Part shown: one piece after another, positions 18,009-26,163 of the stretch | Numbering within the stretch: position 1 is the first letter of the stretch | Layout: every line of letters begins with the position of its first letter | Assembly: GCA_048267305.1 (NCBI GenBank) | Contig: JBLWXT010000015.1 | Span: 38,018 to 102,017 of the forward strand | Source of the DNA: Owenweeksia sp048267305 | GTDB lineage: Bacteria; Bacteroidota; Bacteroidia; Flavobacteriales; Schleiferiaceae | DNA length: 64,000 bases | Reading direction: 5' to 3' | Notes under the pieces: generated by a model | Told to the model about the DNA's origin: nothing | What the model saw: only the letters and a program-made list of their open reading frames with translations | The model's database searches: none | Position numbers and translations under genes: made by a program

Positions 18009-18233
18009 ATGGCCGATGTGCATGAGCCGGGAGTACGCTCCTACAACATGAGCAGAATAAAGGGAAAGAACACCAAACCTGAAATGAAGGTGAGGAAGTA
18101 TCTCCATGCACAGGGCCTTCGTTACAACCTGCATGGCAAGTACAAAGGCACCACTTTACCCGGTAAGCCGGATATTGTTTTACCCAAATACAAAACCGTA
18201 ATTTTTGTGCATGGCTGCTTGGTTGAAGTGTAA
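18009..18233 (+). pseudogene. vsr: Truncated very-short-patch-repair endonuclease (Vsr)
   Basis: 74 residues. The N-terminal half of a Vsr nuclease is almost perfect (MADVHEPGVRSYNMSRIKGKNTKPE, which I shorten as MADVHEPGVRS ... RIKGKNTKPE). It continues through the catalytic-Asp region PGKPD55IVLPKY and the zinc/His motif FVHGC, where intact Vsr has HGCFWHxH. Here the frame turns into LVEV and stops. About 60 C-terminal residues, including further zinc ligands, are missing, and I do not find them in the next 70 bases. The start was set at ATG 18009; GTG 18003 is also possible. Vsr normally repairs T:G mismatches from 5-methylcytosine and pairs with a cytosine methyltransferase; none is present here. 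Confidence 0.85.
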
Positions 18234-18300
18234 AGTTTTATTATCAAAAACCGTAATAAAGCTGGTATTCTGTTTACGTATACACGATCATCAACGAATC

Positions 18301-21300
18301 TTATTTTTTGGACTCCTTCAAAATTTCCACAAACTCGCCAACGATCCTCATTTCCGTTGAATTTTCTTCTGTAATGATAATGTTATGGTATGAGTTGTCA
18401 AATGAGTTTGGTCTTAAAACAATGGAAGTGTGTCCCCACGTTTCTTCTGAAACAGACTTTTCACTTGAATAGGTTTTGATAGTAAATGCCGAATTGAAAT
18501 CAGGATCTTGCACATCTCTGTTTTCTACCAATACAATTTTTCCATTTCTGCTGCCGCCTGTATATGGTTTAAATAAACAAATAGAACCATTCGGAATAAC
18601 TCTATTCATTGATTCTCCGATAATTCTACAAGCGAAATAATTTTTACTTGAACTGTTCTCGGGCCCCTCAATAAGGGTGAAATTCTTTTCGGATTGTAAT
18701 TCGCTAAACGTTCCTGCTGCAGCGTAGAAATCATACAATGGTATCGGGTTTTTCAACTCATCTTCAAAATTCAACAATTGCTGAGTTGGAATGATTTTGT
18801 TTGTTTTTTCTGGCTTAACAACCTTGGCAGCTGATTTCTCATGTAAATAGTTGTACATGGTAGGTGTAACGGGGTTGGCTAAGTTGAATCTGATTTTCAC
18901 TACAGGAAGTTTTTTTCCACTGTCATTGGCCATTGTGGTTTGTTTCACTTGATCTAATTCAGGGCTTACTTCGCCCATGTAGTAAAAGTCCATTCCTTCA
19001 TCATTGTTTTTTTTGATAAACAACGGTAGGCGAATAGACCCGTTTTGACCTAAAATTGACTGAACATCATTACTCTTCAACGTTCGATTAGATTTTGACA
19101 TCCAGTCAAATTCTTTGTTATTTACAAACTCGTCCTCATACTTGGTCGACTCCGAAATATGTTCTTCTTTGTGATAGTTTACAAAAATGGGACAGTGCTC
19201 GTTGTCTGGGCTTACTAGATATCCTCCTACATTTTGGGCAACGGGATTTTCCGCCACATTCAATATTCTGAACACATCTTTTCGTGAATACTTTCTGTAA
19301 AGCACAAATCCGTTTTGCCATTCGTTTGCCTTAAACAATCTGTCGAATTCGTAAATCGAGTAAGTTGCTGAGTCGAGCAGAAAGCGCTTGAATTCAGTTT
19401 GATTTAAGTGTGCAGAAAACGCGTTTGAAAAGACGAAATTTCCGTTTACAATACTCAGAATATCTAACTTATAAATCTCTTTAGCAGAGAGCATTTTGCC
19501 GTCTTTCTTTTCGCGAATAAACTCAAAGTTCAAGTTAGAAACGCAAGATTTTATGGTCTCTTCAGAAATGGAATAACAATACTTTTTAAGCACATGTTCT
19601 TTCAGTTCTTTCACGGAAAGTTCACCTGACTCGATCAGTATTTTGAGGATTAGACTTTCCTCAAGTCGTTTTGAGTTGTTTATTTCTTTAGCAAACAGCT
19701 CTAGTAACTTTACTTGTTGTTTTGATAAAGCTGCATTTTCTGTTTTCTCAACTTTTACAATAAAGTTGTAATAGGAATTCGAGTAATCCACGAAAAGGAA
19801 AGGATCGCGAGAACCATGCTCAATAAAATCCATCATCATCGGAGTTCGACCTAGCTTGAACTTCAAAAGGTTGTAATCCTTTTTCAAGTCAGTGAACAAC
19901 TGCATATTGGCAGAGTCAATGGATTTAAAGATTCTTTCTTTGGTGATTTCATCAAAATTGATGGTAGAAGCTCCCGGAATCATTCTACTACCTTCCGTTA
20001 TTAATTTCCTCAAAGAGTCTTTGTTGTAAGATGTATCACCATACAAAGCGATAGGGATGAGATAATTGTTCTCATAGTTTCCGATGAAATCAATAACCGT
20101 CAAATAGCCTTTTCCGTCAACCTTTCTCAAACCTCTTCCCAACTGCTGAATGAAAATAATTGCTGAATCTGTCGGTCGAAGCATGATGATCTGATTGATT
20201 TTTGGAATATCAATCCCTTCGTTGAAAATGTCTACCGTGAAGATGTAATCGAGTTTTTCACTCAGATTATCGGTCTCTATTTTTTCAATCGCTCTGGCTC
20301 TTTCTTCTTCAGAACTATCGCCTGTCAATGCAATCGTTTTAAATCCTTTTGAATTGAATAACTCAGACAGGTCAACTGCTTCTTTCTTTCTAGAGCAGAA
20401 GATCAAACCCCTTGTTATTCCATTGTCACTGCCATAGAATTTGGCCTGCTCAATGATGCGATTAACACGTTCACTTGACACCAAATATCTGAATTCTGAT
20501 TTTCTATTGACCTCGATGCCGTCAATAGATAAATCGGTAACACCATAATAATGAAACGAACTAAGCATTTCTTCTTCCATTGCTCTACTTAATCTGATTT
20601 CATAAGCAATGTTGTGGTCGAAGAGTTGAAATATATCATTGCCATCCGTCCGCTCAGGAGTTGCTGTCATTCCGAGAAGAAACTTTGGCTCAAAGTGCTC
20701 AATTAAACGTAAATATGAATCAGCGCCAGATCGATGCGTTTCATCAATTATGATATAATCAAAATGATCTTTCTTGAAGTTGTTTAAGTGGATTGCTTTT
20801 GAAATGGTTTGAATAGTGGAAAACACAAAGTCACAATCCAAATTTTGCTCACTACCAGAATACAATCCCATGGTTTTGTCGTTCCCAAAAACACTTTTAA
20901 ATGAGTTTAGTGAGTCTTTCGCAATGGTCAATCGATGAACTACGAAAAGCAGTTTTTTCGAGTTAAAAGCTTTCGCATCGAATGCTGATAGATAGGTTTT
21001 TCCAGTTCCTGTTGCCGAAATGATGAGCGCTTTGGTTTTTCCCTCAGCCCGCAAATTTTTAAGATTTTCCAATGCCTCTATTTGCATAGAATTAGGACTG
21101 ATTAGCGTTTGAGTTTCAGGTAAGCTTTCAAGTTTGTTTTTTCGAGTTAAAAGAAATTGACTTTGATAAATTTCTTCATAAGTCAAAATATACTTTGTCG
21201 TTACGGGCGTTCCTTTTTCAAAATCCGAATGAAACTCTCGTAGTACTTTTTCAACGATGCCACTTTGGTCTAACGCAGAGACTTTGATATTCCACTCCTT

Positions 21301-21750
21301 ATTGGTAGATAAAGCTTGGGCTGTGAGGTTGCTGCTGCCAACAATTAGGTTATAATACTCTTTGCTTTTAAAGATGTATCCTTTAGTATGAGCGTTTCCT
21401 GTTGTCGCAATTCTTAGATCTATATTTTTAAACTGTAAAAGTCTTTTTAGCGCTTCGGGCTGGGTAAAGTTTAGATACTGAGAAACTAATATTTTGCCGT
21501 TTATTTCTCGTCTTTCGAGCTCTTTTAGTTTATTGATTATAGCCGCAACTCCGCTGGTTGTGACAAACGCAACAGAGATAAGAAACTGATTGCAATTTTC
21601 AAGCTCGTGAAGAATAGTTGAAAGCACCTTTTTTGGTGGATTCTTTTGATTAACGAGCAACTCTGGCTGATAATCTAGATTAGATAAAATGGATTTATCT
21701 ACATAACCCGTTTGCAAGCTCTTATTGAAACTTTGGATTAGGTCATGCAT
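18301..21750 (-). CDS. HKD nuclease / SF2 helicase / DUF3427 protein with a C-terminal LexA-like (S24) peptidase domain
   Basis: 1149 residues, cytoplasmic. In order: a phospholipase-D-like nuclease domain with H121-T-K123 and IVGSSNLT (~residues 40-185); an SF2 helicase with Walker A SATGTGKT (245-252), DETH (336-339), MTATPERTD (361-369) and motif VI QQLGRGLRK; a DUF3427-type region with WQNGFVLYRKYSRKDVFR and a DxxxS/T-rich stretch; and a C-terminal LexA/UmuD-like module. The last has a candidate cleavage bond A1012-G1013 in YAAAGTF, nucleophile S1047 in IIGESMN and the general-base Lys K1092 in FTIKTY. HKD-helicase-DUF3427 proteins are linked to mobile and defence loci. The peptidase tail suggests damage- or RecA-responsive control. 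Overlaps the NUDIX gene by 8 bases. The region is visibly more AT-rich than its surroundings. Confidence 0.9.
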   Translation of the reverse strand: MHDLIQSFNKSLQTGYVDKSILSNLDYQPELLVNQKNPPKKVLSTILHELENCNQFLISVAFVTTSGVAAIINKLKELERREINGKILVSQYLNFTQPEALKRLLQFKNIDLRIATTGNAHTKGYIFKSKEYYNLIVGSSNLTAQALSTNKEWNIKVSALDQSGIVEKVLREFHSDFEKGTPVTTKYILTYEEIYQSQFLLTRKNKLESLPETQTLISPNSMQIEALENLKNLRAEGKTKALIISATGTGKTYLSAFDAKAFNSKKLLFVVHRLTIAKDSLNSFKSVFGNDKTMGLYSGSEQNLDCDFVFSTIQTISKAIHLNNFKKDHFDYIIIDETHRSGADSYLRLIEHFEPKFLLGMTATPERTDGNDIFQLFDHNIAYEIRLSRAMEEEMLSSFHYYGVTDLSIDGIEVNRKSEFRYLVSSERVNRIIEQAKFYGSDNGITRGLIFCSRKKEAVDLSELFNSKGFKTIALTGDSSEEERARAIEKIETDNLSEKLDYIFTVDIFNEGIDIPKINQIIMLRPTDSAIIFIQQLGRGLRKVDGKGYLTVIDFIGNYENNYLIPIALYGDTSYNKDSLRKLITEGSRMIPGASTINFDEITKERIFKSIDSANMQLFTDLKKDYNLLKFKLGRTPMMMDFIEHGSRDPFLFVDYSNSYYNFIVKVEKTENAALSKQQVKLLELFAKEINNSKRLEESLILKILIESGELSVKELKEHVLKKYCYSISEETIKSCVSNLNFEFIREKKDGKMLSAKEIYKLDILSIVNGNFVFSNAFSAHLNQTEFKRFLLDSATYSIYEFDRLFKANEWQNGFVLYRKYSRKDVFRILNVAENPVAQNVGGYLVSPDNEHCPIFVNYHKEEHISESTKYEDEFVNNKEFDWMSKSNRTLKSNDVQSILGQNGSIRLPLFIKKNNDEGMDFYYMGEVSPELDQVKQTTMANDSGKKLPVVKIRFNLANPVTPTMYNYLHEKSAAKVVKPEKTNKIIPTQQLLNFEDELKNPIPLYDFYAAAGTFSELQSEKNFTLIEGPENSSSKNYFACRIIGESMNRVIPNGSICLFKPYTGGSRNGKIVLVENRDVQDPDFNSAFTIKTYSSEKSVSEETWGHTSIVLRPNSFDNSYHNIIITEENSTEMRIVGEFVEILKESKK

Positions 21751-22138
21751 TCGAAACCAATTTGTCTACTATTGGAACATCAGCTTCTGCCCAGTCCAAT
21801 GCTGTAAGTTCTTTGATTTTCAGCCATTTTTGATCGATATGTTCATGAAGTATAAGTTCTTTCGATTCAACTTCACACTTAAAACTATGCATTGTTAATT
21901 CAAAATCTGGGTATTGATGCACAACAGTTAGGTAGAAGGATTTGATTTTTGTTGAAAGATTCAGTTCTTCCAATAATTCGCGATGTAAGGCTTCTTCTTT
22001 GGTTTCGCCTTCTTCAATTTTCCCTCCGGGAAATTCAAATTTCTCTGAAATGTAGGGGAGTTTATTTTTGGGTCTTTGAACACAAAGTAATTCATCTTCA
22101 CAAAAGATAATGCCTGCAACGACTTCAATTTGTTTCAT
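21743..22138 (-). CDS. NUDIX hydrolase (MutT-like) coupled to the helicase
   Basis: 131 residues, close to the usual size of MutT-type (deoxy)nucleoside triphosphate pyrophosphohydrolases. The Nudix box runs from G39 to L61 (GKIEEGE, then REL-x-EE), complete with the metal-binding glutamates E57 and E58. A preceding FEFPGG and a late QKWLKIKEL/ALDWAEADVP segment also match MutT-like enzymes. Its stop overlaps the start of the helicase gene by 8 bases, which indicates translational coupling and a shared function, with this gene first. A nucleotide-sanitising or nucleotide-signal-degrading role in the module is inferred. Confidence 0.92.
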   Translation of the reverse strand: MKQIEVVAGIIFCEDELLCVQRPKNKLPYISEKFEFPGGKIEEGETKEEALHRELLEELNLSTKIKSFYLTVVHQYPDFELTMHSFKCEVESKELILHEHIDQKWLKIKELTALDWAEADVPIVDKLVSNA

Positions 22139-22429
22139 TAAAAACTTTTTTACAAAATTTATTGCGTAACAATCAGATTAATAAGGCTCTAGCTATAAGA
22201 GTAGGGAATCGGTATTTTCCGTAACCTTTTTATTATCAAATCTTTAGTGCTTGTGGTTTTTTATTTTATGAAGATGGTTCCTAGTCATAATTCTGAGCTG
22301 ATATGCGAATTGGTTTCAATAAGCAAGGCAAGAAATACTTTTTCATTTCAAAATTGTTGAGATTCTCAAAAATAGACTTTTCAGGAAAGTATAAAAAGTC
22401 TATTTGTGGAGGTTGATATTAAGGAGGTT

Positions 22430-22546
22430 TCATTGAATTTTACCTTCTACTGCAGCATCAATCTGCCTTAGCGCGGCTTCCTCTCGGGCCTTTGCCAGTA
22501 GTGCACATATCTCAAGTTGAGGTTTTGTATGTATGCTTATTGACAT
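22430..22546 (-). CDS. Possible 38-residue small protein or gene remnant
   Basis: ATG at 22544-22546 to TGA at 22430-22432. The product has a polar N-terminus (MSISIHTKPQ) and a helical, charged middle and end (ALLAKAREEAALRQIDAAVEG). Codon use looks coding-like, with GC-rich third positions compared with the flanking AT-rich DNA. It could be a real small gene, or the end or start of a gene deleted on this island. I do not recognise the family. It is read in the same direction as the NUDIX-helicase pair, about 290 bases upstream. Confidence 0.4.
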   Translation of the reverse strand: MSISIHTKPQLEICALLAKAREEAALRQIDAAVEGKIQ

Positions 22547-22552
22547 GATGCA

Positions 22553-22591
22553 ATATTCCAGAATGGAATACCATATGCCTAAATGGAATAT
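22553..22591. promoter_or_regulatory. Cluster of ATTCCA/TGGAAT half-sites, possible operator
   Basis: ATATTCCA (22553-22560) is followed by TGGAAT (22564-22569) and TGGAATAT (22584-22591). This gives a short-spaced and a long-spaced inverted pair just upstream of the 38-residue ORF. Such spacing fits a dimeric repressor site; the regulator is not identified. Confidence 0.35.
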
Positions 22592-22704
22592 AGCTTGCTT
22601 TTGAGATGCTAACTTTTAAGAAATCAGGAATTAACGAGGATTTTGAAGGGAACTGGTTGAAATGGAAGTTATCAACACCCCCACGCAACCCTTTCCTCTT
22701 TACC

Positions 22705-22760
22705 TTCGTCTCATTAGGATGGAGCCTCAATCCTAACCCGGCTCCGGTTAAATCCTTCCT
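22705..22760 (+). promoter_or_regulatory. Leader shared with the downstream paralogue, copy 1
   Basis: From TTCGTCTCA to the ATG is 56 bases. The second copy at 24035-24090 has the same TTCGTCTCA at the same distance, plus matching CTCAATC and TTAAA(A)TCC blocks. TACCTTCG at 22701-22708 is one mismatch from the TAnnTTTG promoter box, so the conserved block may be the transcription start region. Confidence 0.5.
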
Positions 22761-24011
22761 ATGAGATCAAAAAATTACTTCCTTATTGTATTGGCTTTTA
22801 GTTTTTCGCAAATGCAGGCCCAGTGGTCTGTGGTAGATTCTATTAACAGTGGAAACCTTTACGCCATTCACTTTTTAAATGTAGATACGGGCTTCACCTT
22901 TCATGAATTTGGCACCTTACGCAGAACAGCGGATGGCGGCCAAACCTGGGATTCTGTAAATGCCCCTTTCACAGGGTTTGTTTTCGATTTTGCCTTCCCT
23001 ACCCAAAGTGTGGGCTATGCCGTGGGCGGGGCCTGGTTTCCGTTTGCCAACTATTACTCCAATAGCATTATGAAAACGCTGGATGGTGGCGTTACCTGGG
23101 ATTCTGTTTTAGGCGATCATACGGGTGGCGTGTTTACGGGCATCCATGCTGTAAGTCCGTTGGAGTACTATGCTACCGGAGACAGGTTTATTCTACACTC
23201 TACGGATGGTGGCGCTACTCATCATACGCTAAATCCTTCAGCGGCATTAAACACCAGTTATGGTAAGGTGGAGTTTGCTACGGCCACCACGGGCTATGTA
23301 TTGGCCGGAGATTATTTGGCTGGCGGTATATATATTTCTAACCTTTTTAAAACTGCAGATGCCGGCCAAAGCTGGCAAAGCGTGTACACGGATACCCTTA
23401 AAAATGGTTTGCAGGATTTTATAATCACCCCTACAGGTGAAATATATATAATAGGGGAGAAGGGCTATATAGTAAAGTCGGCCAGCAATGGTACGGGCTG
23501 GCAACGGTTGGCCATGGCCGATACATCTCTCTTTTTTAATAGGCTGGCCTTTAGTGATGGAAAGCTGTATGCGATTGGTACCAATCCAAAAACCAGCACT
23601 TCGGCATTGTTTAAATCTACCGATGAGGGTATAAACTGGCAGGTGGAAATTTCACATGCTTCTTCATTTGCTTCTTTTATAGACATGAGTTTCCCCTCTG
23701 CAGGTACGGGGTATATGATTTCGGGCAGGAAGGTGTATAAAAACACCAGACTTATTTCTTTGGCAGAGGCGGTAAATAGTGGGTTTCAGCTTTATCCTAA
23801 TCCGGCCTCAGATGTGGTTTCTATTGAATTGCCAACCCCTGGCGCGGCTGAGGTTTTGGTGTACAATAGTCTTGGGCAAAAAGTTATGGCGCTTGCTGCC
23901 GATGGAAATTCAGCAGTTGAATTTAATGTAAGCTCTCTTACTGCTGGTATTTATGTTTTAGAGATACAGCAAGGGCGCACAGGCTTCACTAAAAAATTAA
24001 TAAAGGAGTAG
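22761..24011 (+). CDS. T9SS-secreted YCF48-like beta-propeller protein, copy 1
   Basis: 416 residues. Signal peptide MRSKNYFLIVLAFSFSQMQA. The body carries seven or so blades with the T-x-D-G-G-x-x-W motif of YCF48/BNR-type propellers (TADGGQTWDS, TLDGGVTWDS, STDGGATHHT, TADAGQSWQS, STDEGINWQV). The last ~80 residues are a type A T9SS sorting domain (LYPNPASDVVSI ... GIYVLEIQQG). Probably a cell-surface or released adhesin or scaffold protein; no catalytic residues are seen. It is the first of two tandem paralogues of identical length. Confidence 0.9.
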   Translation: MRSKNYFLIVLAFSFSQMQAQWSVVDSINSGNLYAIHFLNVDTGFTFHEFGTLRRTADGGQTWDSVNAPFTGFVFDFAFPTQSVGYAVGGAWFPFANYYSNSIMKTLDGGVTWDSVLGDHTGGVFTGIHAVSPLEYYATGDRFILHSTDGGATHHTLNPSAALNTSYGKVEFATATTGYVLAGDYLAGGIYISNLFKTADAGQSWQSVYTDTLKNGLQDFIITPTGEIYIIGEKGYIVKSASNGTGWQRLAMADTSLFFNRLAFSDGKLYAIGTNPKTSTSALFKSTDEGINWQVEISHASSFASFIDMSFPSAGTGYMISGRKVYKNTRLISLAEAVNSGFQLYPNPASDVVSIELPTPGAAEVLVYNSLGQKVMALAADGNSAVEFNVSSLTAGIYVLEIQQGRTGFTKKLIKE

Positions 24012-24034
24012 AATCCAACTATAAGCCTCTTTTA

Positions 24035-24090
24035 TTCGTCTCACCAAGTATCAACTCAATCTTAATAGTACTTCGATTAAAATCCCTATT
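24035..24090 (+). promoter_or_regulatory. Leader shared with the upstream paralogue, copy 2
   Basis: TTCGTCTCA at 24035 lies exactly 56 bases before the ATG, as in copy 1, and the two leaders align over most of their length. The second gene therefore carried its own leader when duplicated and is likely to have its own promoter. Confidence 0.5.
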
Positions 24091-25341
24091 ATGAAATCAA
24101 AATTTTACTTCTTCGCCTTATTTGTCCTTTTTGTTCTTCAGGGCCAGTCTCAATGGAATCTAATAGATTCCACCACTTTCGTGGGAATCAATTCCATCAA
24201 TTTTATGAATGCCGATACCGGTTTTGTGCATAGCTCTACCTTACAAATAACGGTGGATGGTGGCCAAAGCTGGGATACGGCCGTTGTGCCCTTTGATGGT
24301 TTTATAAATGATATTGACTTTGCCAATGCCAATGTGGGCTATGCCGTAGGTGGGGCCTGGTTTCCTTTTCCCGGCTACTACGCCAATGGCATTATGAAAA
24401 CAACTGATGGCGGCAATACCTGGGACTCCGTATATGGTAATTTTAAAGGTGGTGTGCTTAAACAAGTAGTGGCACTGAGTGCTAATGAATTTTTTGCGGT
24501 AGGTGATTTTGGCATCATGCACTCGCTGGATGGTGGTGCTACTTTAGATACGCCTGTTATTAGTAACCTTCCGCCTATGCTGGAGCGCTACATCTCCATA
24601 AAGTTTACCAATGCCACAACGGGCTATATTTTGGGGATGGTGCCCACTTTAATAGGAGAGTCAGTTATCAATATCTACAAAACTGCCGATGGCGGTAAAC
24701 AGTGGCAAAATATATATGCCGATACTACCATGGGCTATCAATTTGATTTTGTGATGGATGCTGTGGGCAATGGTATGGTAACCGGTGAAAGAGGAAAGAT
24801 ACAAACCACTACCAACGGTGGCCTAAGCTGGCAAACTACAAACCTTACGGATACGGCCTTAGCTTTTTGGCAAGTAAATGTGGTGAATGGATATTTATAT
24901 GCCATTGGCGATAATGTGGATGATGCCACCAGTGGCGTTTATTACTCTAGCGATTGGGGCCAAAGCTGGCAAAAGCAGTTTTCAATAAATTACTTTACAG
25001 CAGGTGTTGTGGATTTGAGCCTTACCAAGGCAGGTGTAGGGTATTTTGCTACCTGGAATAAAGTGTATAAAAACACAAAGGTTATTTCCCTGCCCGAGCC
25101 AATGCATACTGGCTTTGAGTTGTACCCCAATCCCGCTAATGATGTTGTTTCCATTAAACTGCCAAACTCTGACGCAGCTGAGGTTTATGTTTACAATAGT
25201 GTTGGGCAAAGGGTTATGGAGTTTTCCTCTGGTGGTGAAGCTGTATTGCGTTTTGATGTGAGTTTGCTTAAGCCCGGTTTTTACGTGGTAAACGTGGAGC
25301 AGGGTGAGGTAAGTATAACGAAGAAATTTTTGAAGGAATAA
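24091..25341 (+). CDS. T9SS-secreted YCF48-like beta-propeller protein, copy 2
   Basis: 416 residues, the same length as the upstream paralogue and collinear with it along the whole chain, for example GYAVGGAWFPFxxYYxNxIMKT in both. Signal peptide MKSKFYFFALFVLFVLQGQS. Blades have TVDGGQSWDT, TTDGGNTWDS, SLDGGATLDT, TADGGKQWQN and SSDWGQSWQK. The sorting domain (LYPNPANDVVSI ... GFYVVNVEQG) is conserved. The pair has diverged mostly in the third blade and the loops, which suggests an older duplication rather than a recent one. Confidence 0.9.
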   Translation: MKSKFYFFALFVLFVLQGQSQWNLIDSTTFVGINSINFMNADTGFVHSSTLQITVDGGQSWDTAVVPFDGFINDIDFANANVGYAVGGAWFPFPGYYANGIMKTTDGGNTWDSVYGNFKGGVLKQVVALSANEFFAVGDFGIMHSLDGGATLDTPVISNLPPMLERYISIKFTNATTGYILGMVPTLIGESVINIYKTADGGKQWQNIYADTTMGYQFDFVMDAVGNGMVTGERGKIQTTTNGGLSWQTTNLTDTALAFWQVNVVNGYLYAIGDNVDDATSGVYYSSDWGQSWQKQFSINYFTAGVVDLSLTKAGVGYFATWNKVYKNTKVISLPEPMHTGFELYPNPANDVVSIKLPNSDAAEVYVYNSVGQRVMEFSSGGEAVLRFDVSLLKPGFYVVNVEQGEVSITKKFLKE

Positions 25342-26163
25342 GCAAAGGGATATAGGCTTCGATACAGCGCTCGTTCCTCACGCCACTCAGACTGACAGGG
25401 ACTTTCCTGTCCGTTAGGGGCGGTTATTTTTAGACCTCGAGCAAAAAGTAAAAGTAATTTTTTGTTTTGCTAAAACCGCAGGGCTCTTCCTTTTTAAAAT
25501 GTTACTCTCTATCGTTCGTGAGCTCGTCCGTTGTCCTCGGTTAATAAAAAGGAAGTAACTCCGATAGCTACCGGGAAAAGCAAAACCACGGTTCATTCTG
25601 CATTTCATGCTTATCCCTCATTCTTTCCCGCAATGCTGCGGAACAGGCAGGGATGCAGTTACTCACAGTCTTTTATTTCAGTGGAATTCGTGAGCTCAGC
25701 CTTTATGGCATCGGTTCCTTTTGAATGCCTGTTAGTTCTTCAAAAAGTTCGTTGGCTGGCCGCGAGGTTTGTATTTTAGGACCAGCCTATTTCTGTGAGG
25801 GTAGAAAACAAGCAAGAGGTTTTCGCTTTAGGAGAAATCCGGAAGTAAAGCGGCTTGGATTTCGGAAGAAAAGTGATTGCGTATGTTTTCAACGAAACAG
25901 AAATCAGCCTTGACCTTTTTGGTTCCCCGCCAGACTGACTCTGTCGGGCTGGTTTTTGGGTCACCTGAGCCTTTTTAGGCGAAAGCATGAGCTTGCGAAT
26001 AACACAAAAACGAACAGGTAAATCTTCGCTCAATCCACAACTTGCATTATTTTCAAATCTTCGAATTTTCAAATTCTTTAAACCTGAGCTGAAGCTCCGT
26101 AACATTGGTTACAACTAAACTCGTGTTAATGGTAGAACTTTGAGTAAATCAAAACAAACTACC
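25342..26163. other. Repeat-rich non-coding block
   Basis: 822 bases with several open frames on both strands, none with family similarity or a convincing start. It contains a hairpin around ACAGGGACTTTCCTGT, two copies of TTCGTGAGCTC (~25516 and 25688), partly inverted segments around CTTCCTTTTT / AAAAAGGAAG, and a 20-base match to a block at 57426-57444. At 26051-26076 are TTTGAAAATT-type short repeats. I read it as old dispersed repeats rather than genes. Confidence 0.55.
25907..25926 (+). repeat. Dispersed repeat core, copy 1
   Basis: GCCTTGACCTTTTTGGTTCC. The reverse complement of 57426-57444 is the same apart from one T in the T-run. Similar bases continue on the GAAAC side in both places. 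Confidence 0.6.

Larger units (their letters stand above)
22139..22760. other. Intergenic region upstream of the NUDIX-helicase pair and the YCF48-like genes
   Basis: 622 bases. The part next to the NUDIX gene is AT-rich and presumably holds its promoter, although no exact TAnnTTTG box was found. It also contains one small ORF (22430-22546), a cluster of ATTCCA half-sites (22553-22591) and, at the right end, the leader of the first YCF48-like gene (22705-22760). Confidence 0.6.

Noticed and set aside
18301..21750. Type I or III restriction subunit
   Set aside because: No methyltransferase or specificity gene nearby; the HKD-helicase-DUF3427 order with a LexA-like end differs from HsdR and Res.
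25414..26105. Four open frames of 62-109 codons in the non-coding block
   Set aside because: They overlap one another on both strands and cross hairpins and repeat cores; none shows a domain or signal peptide.
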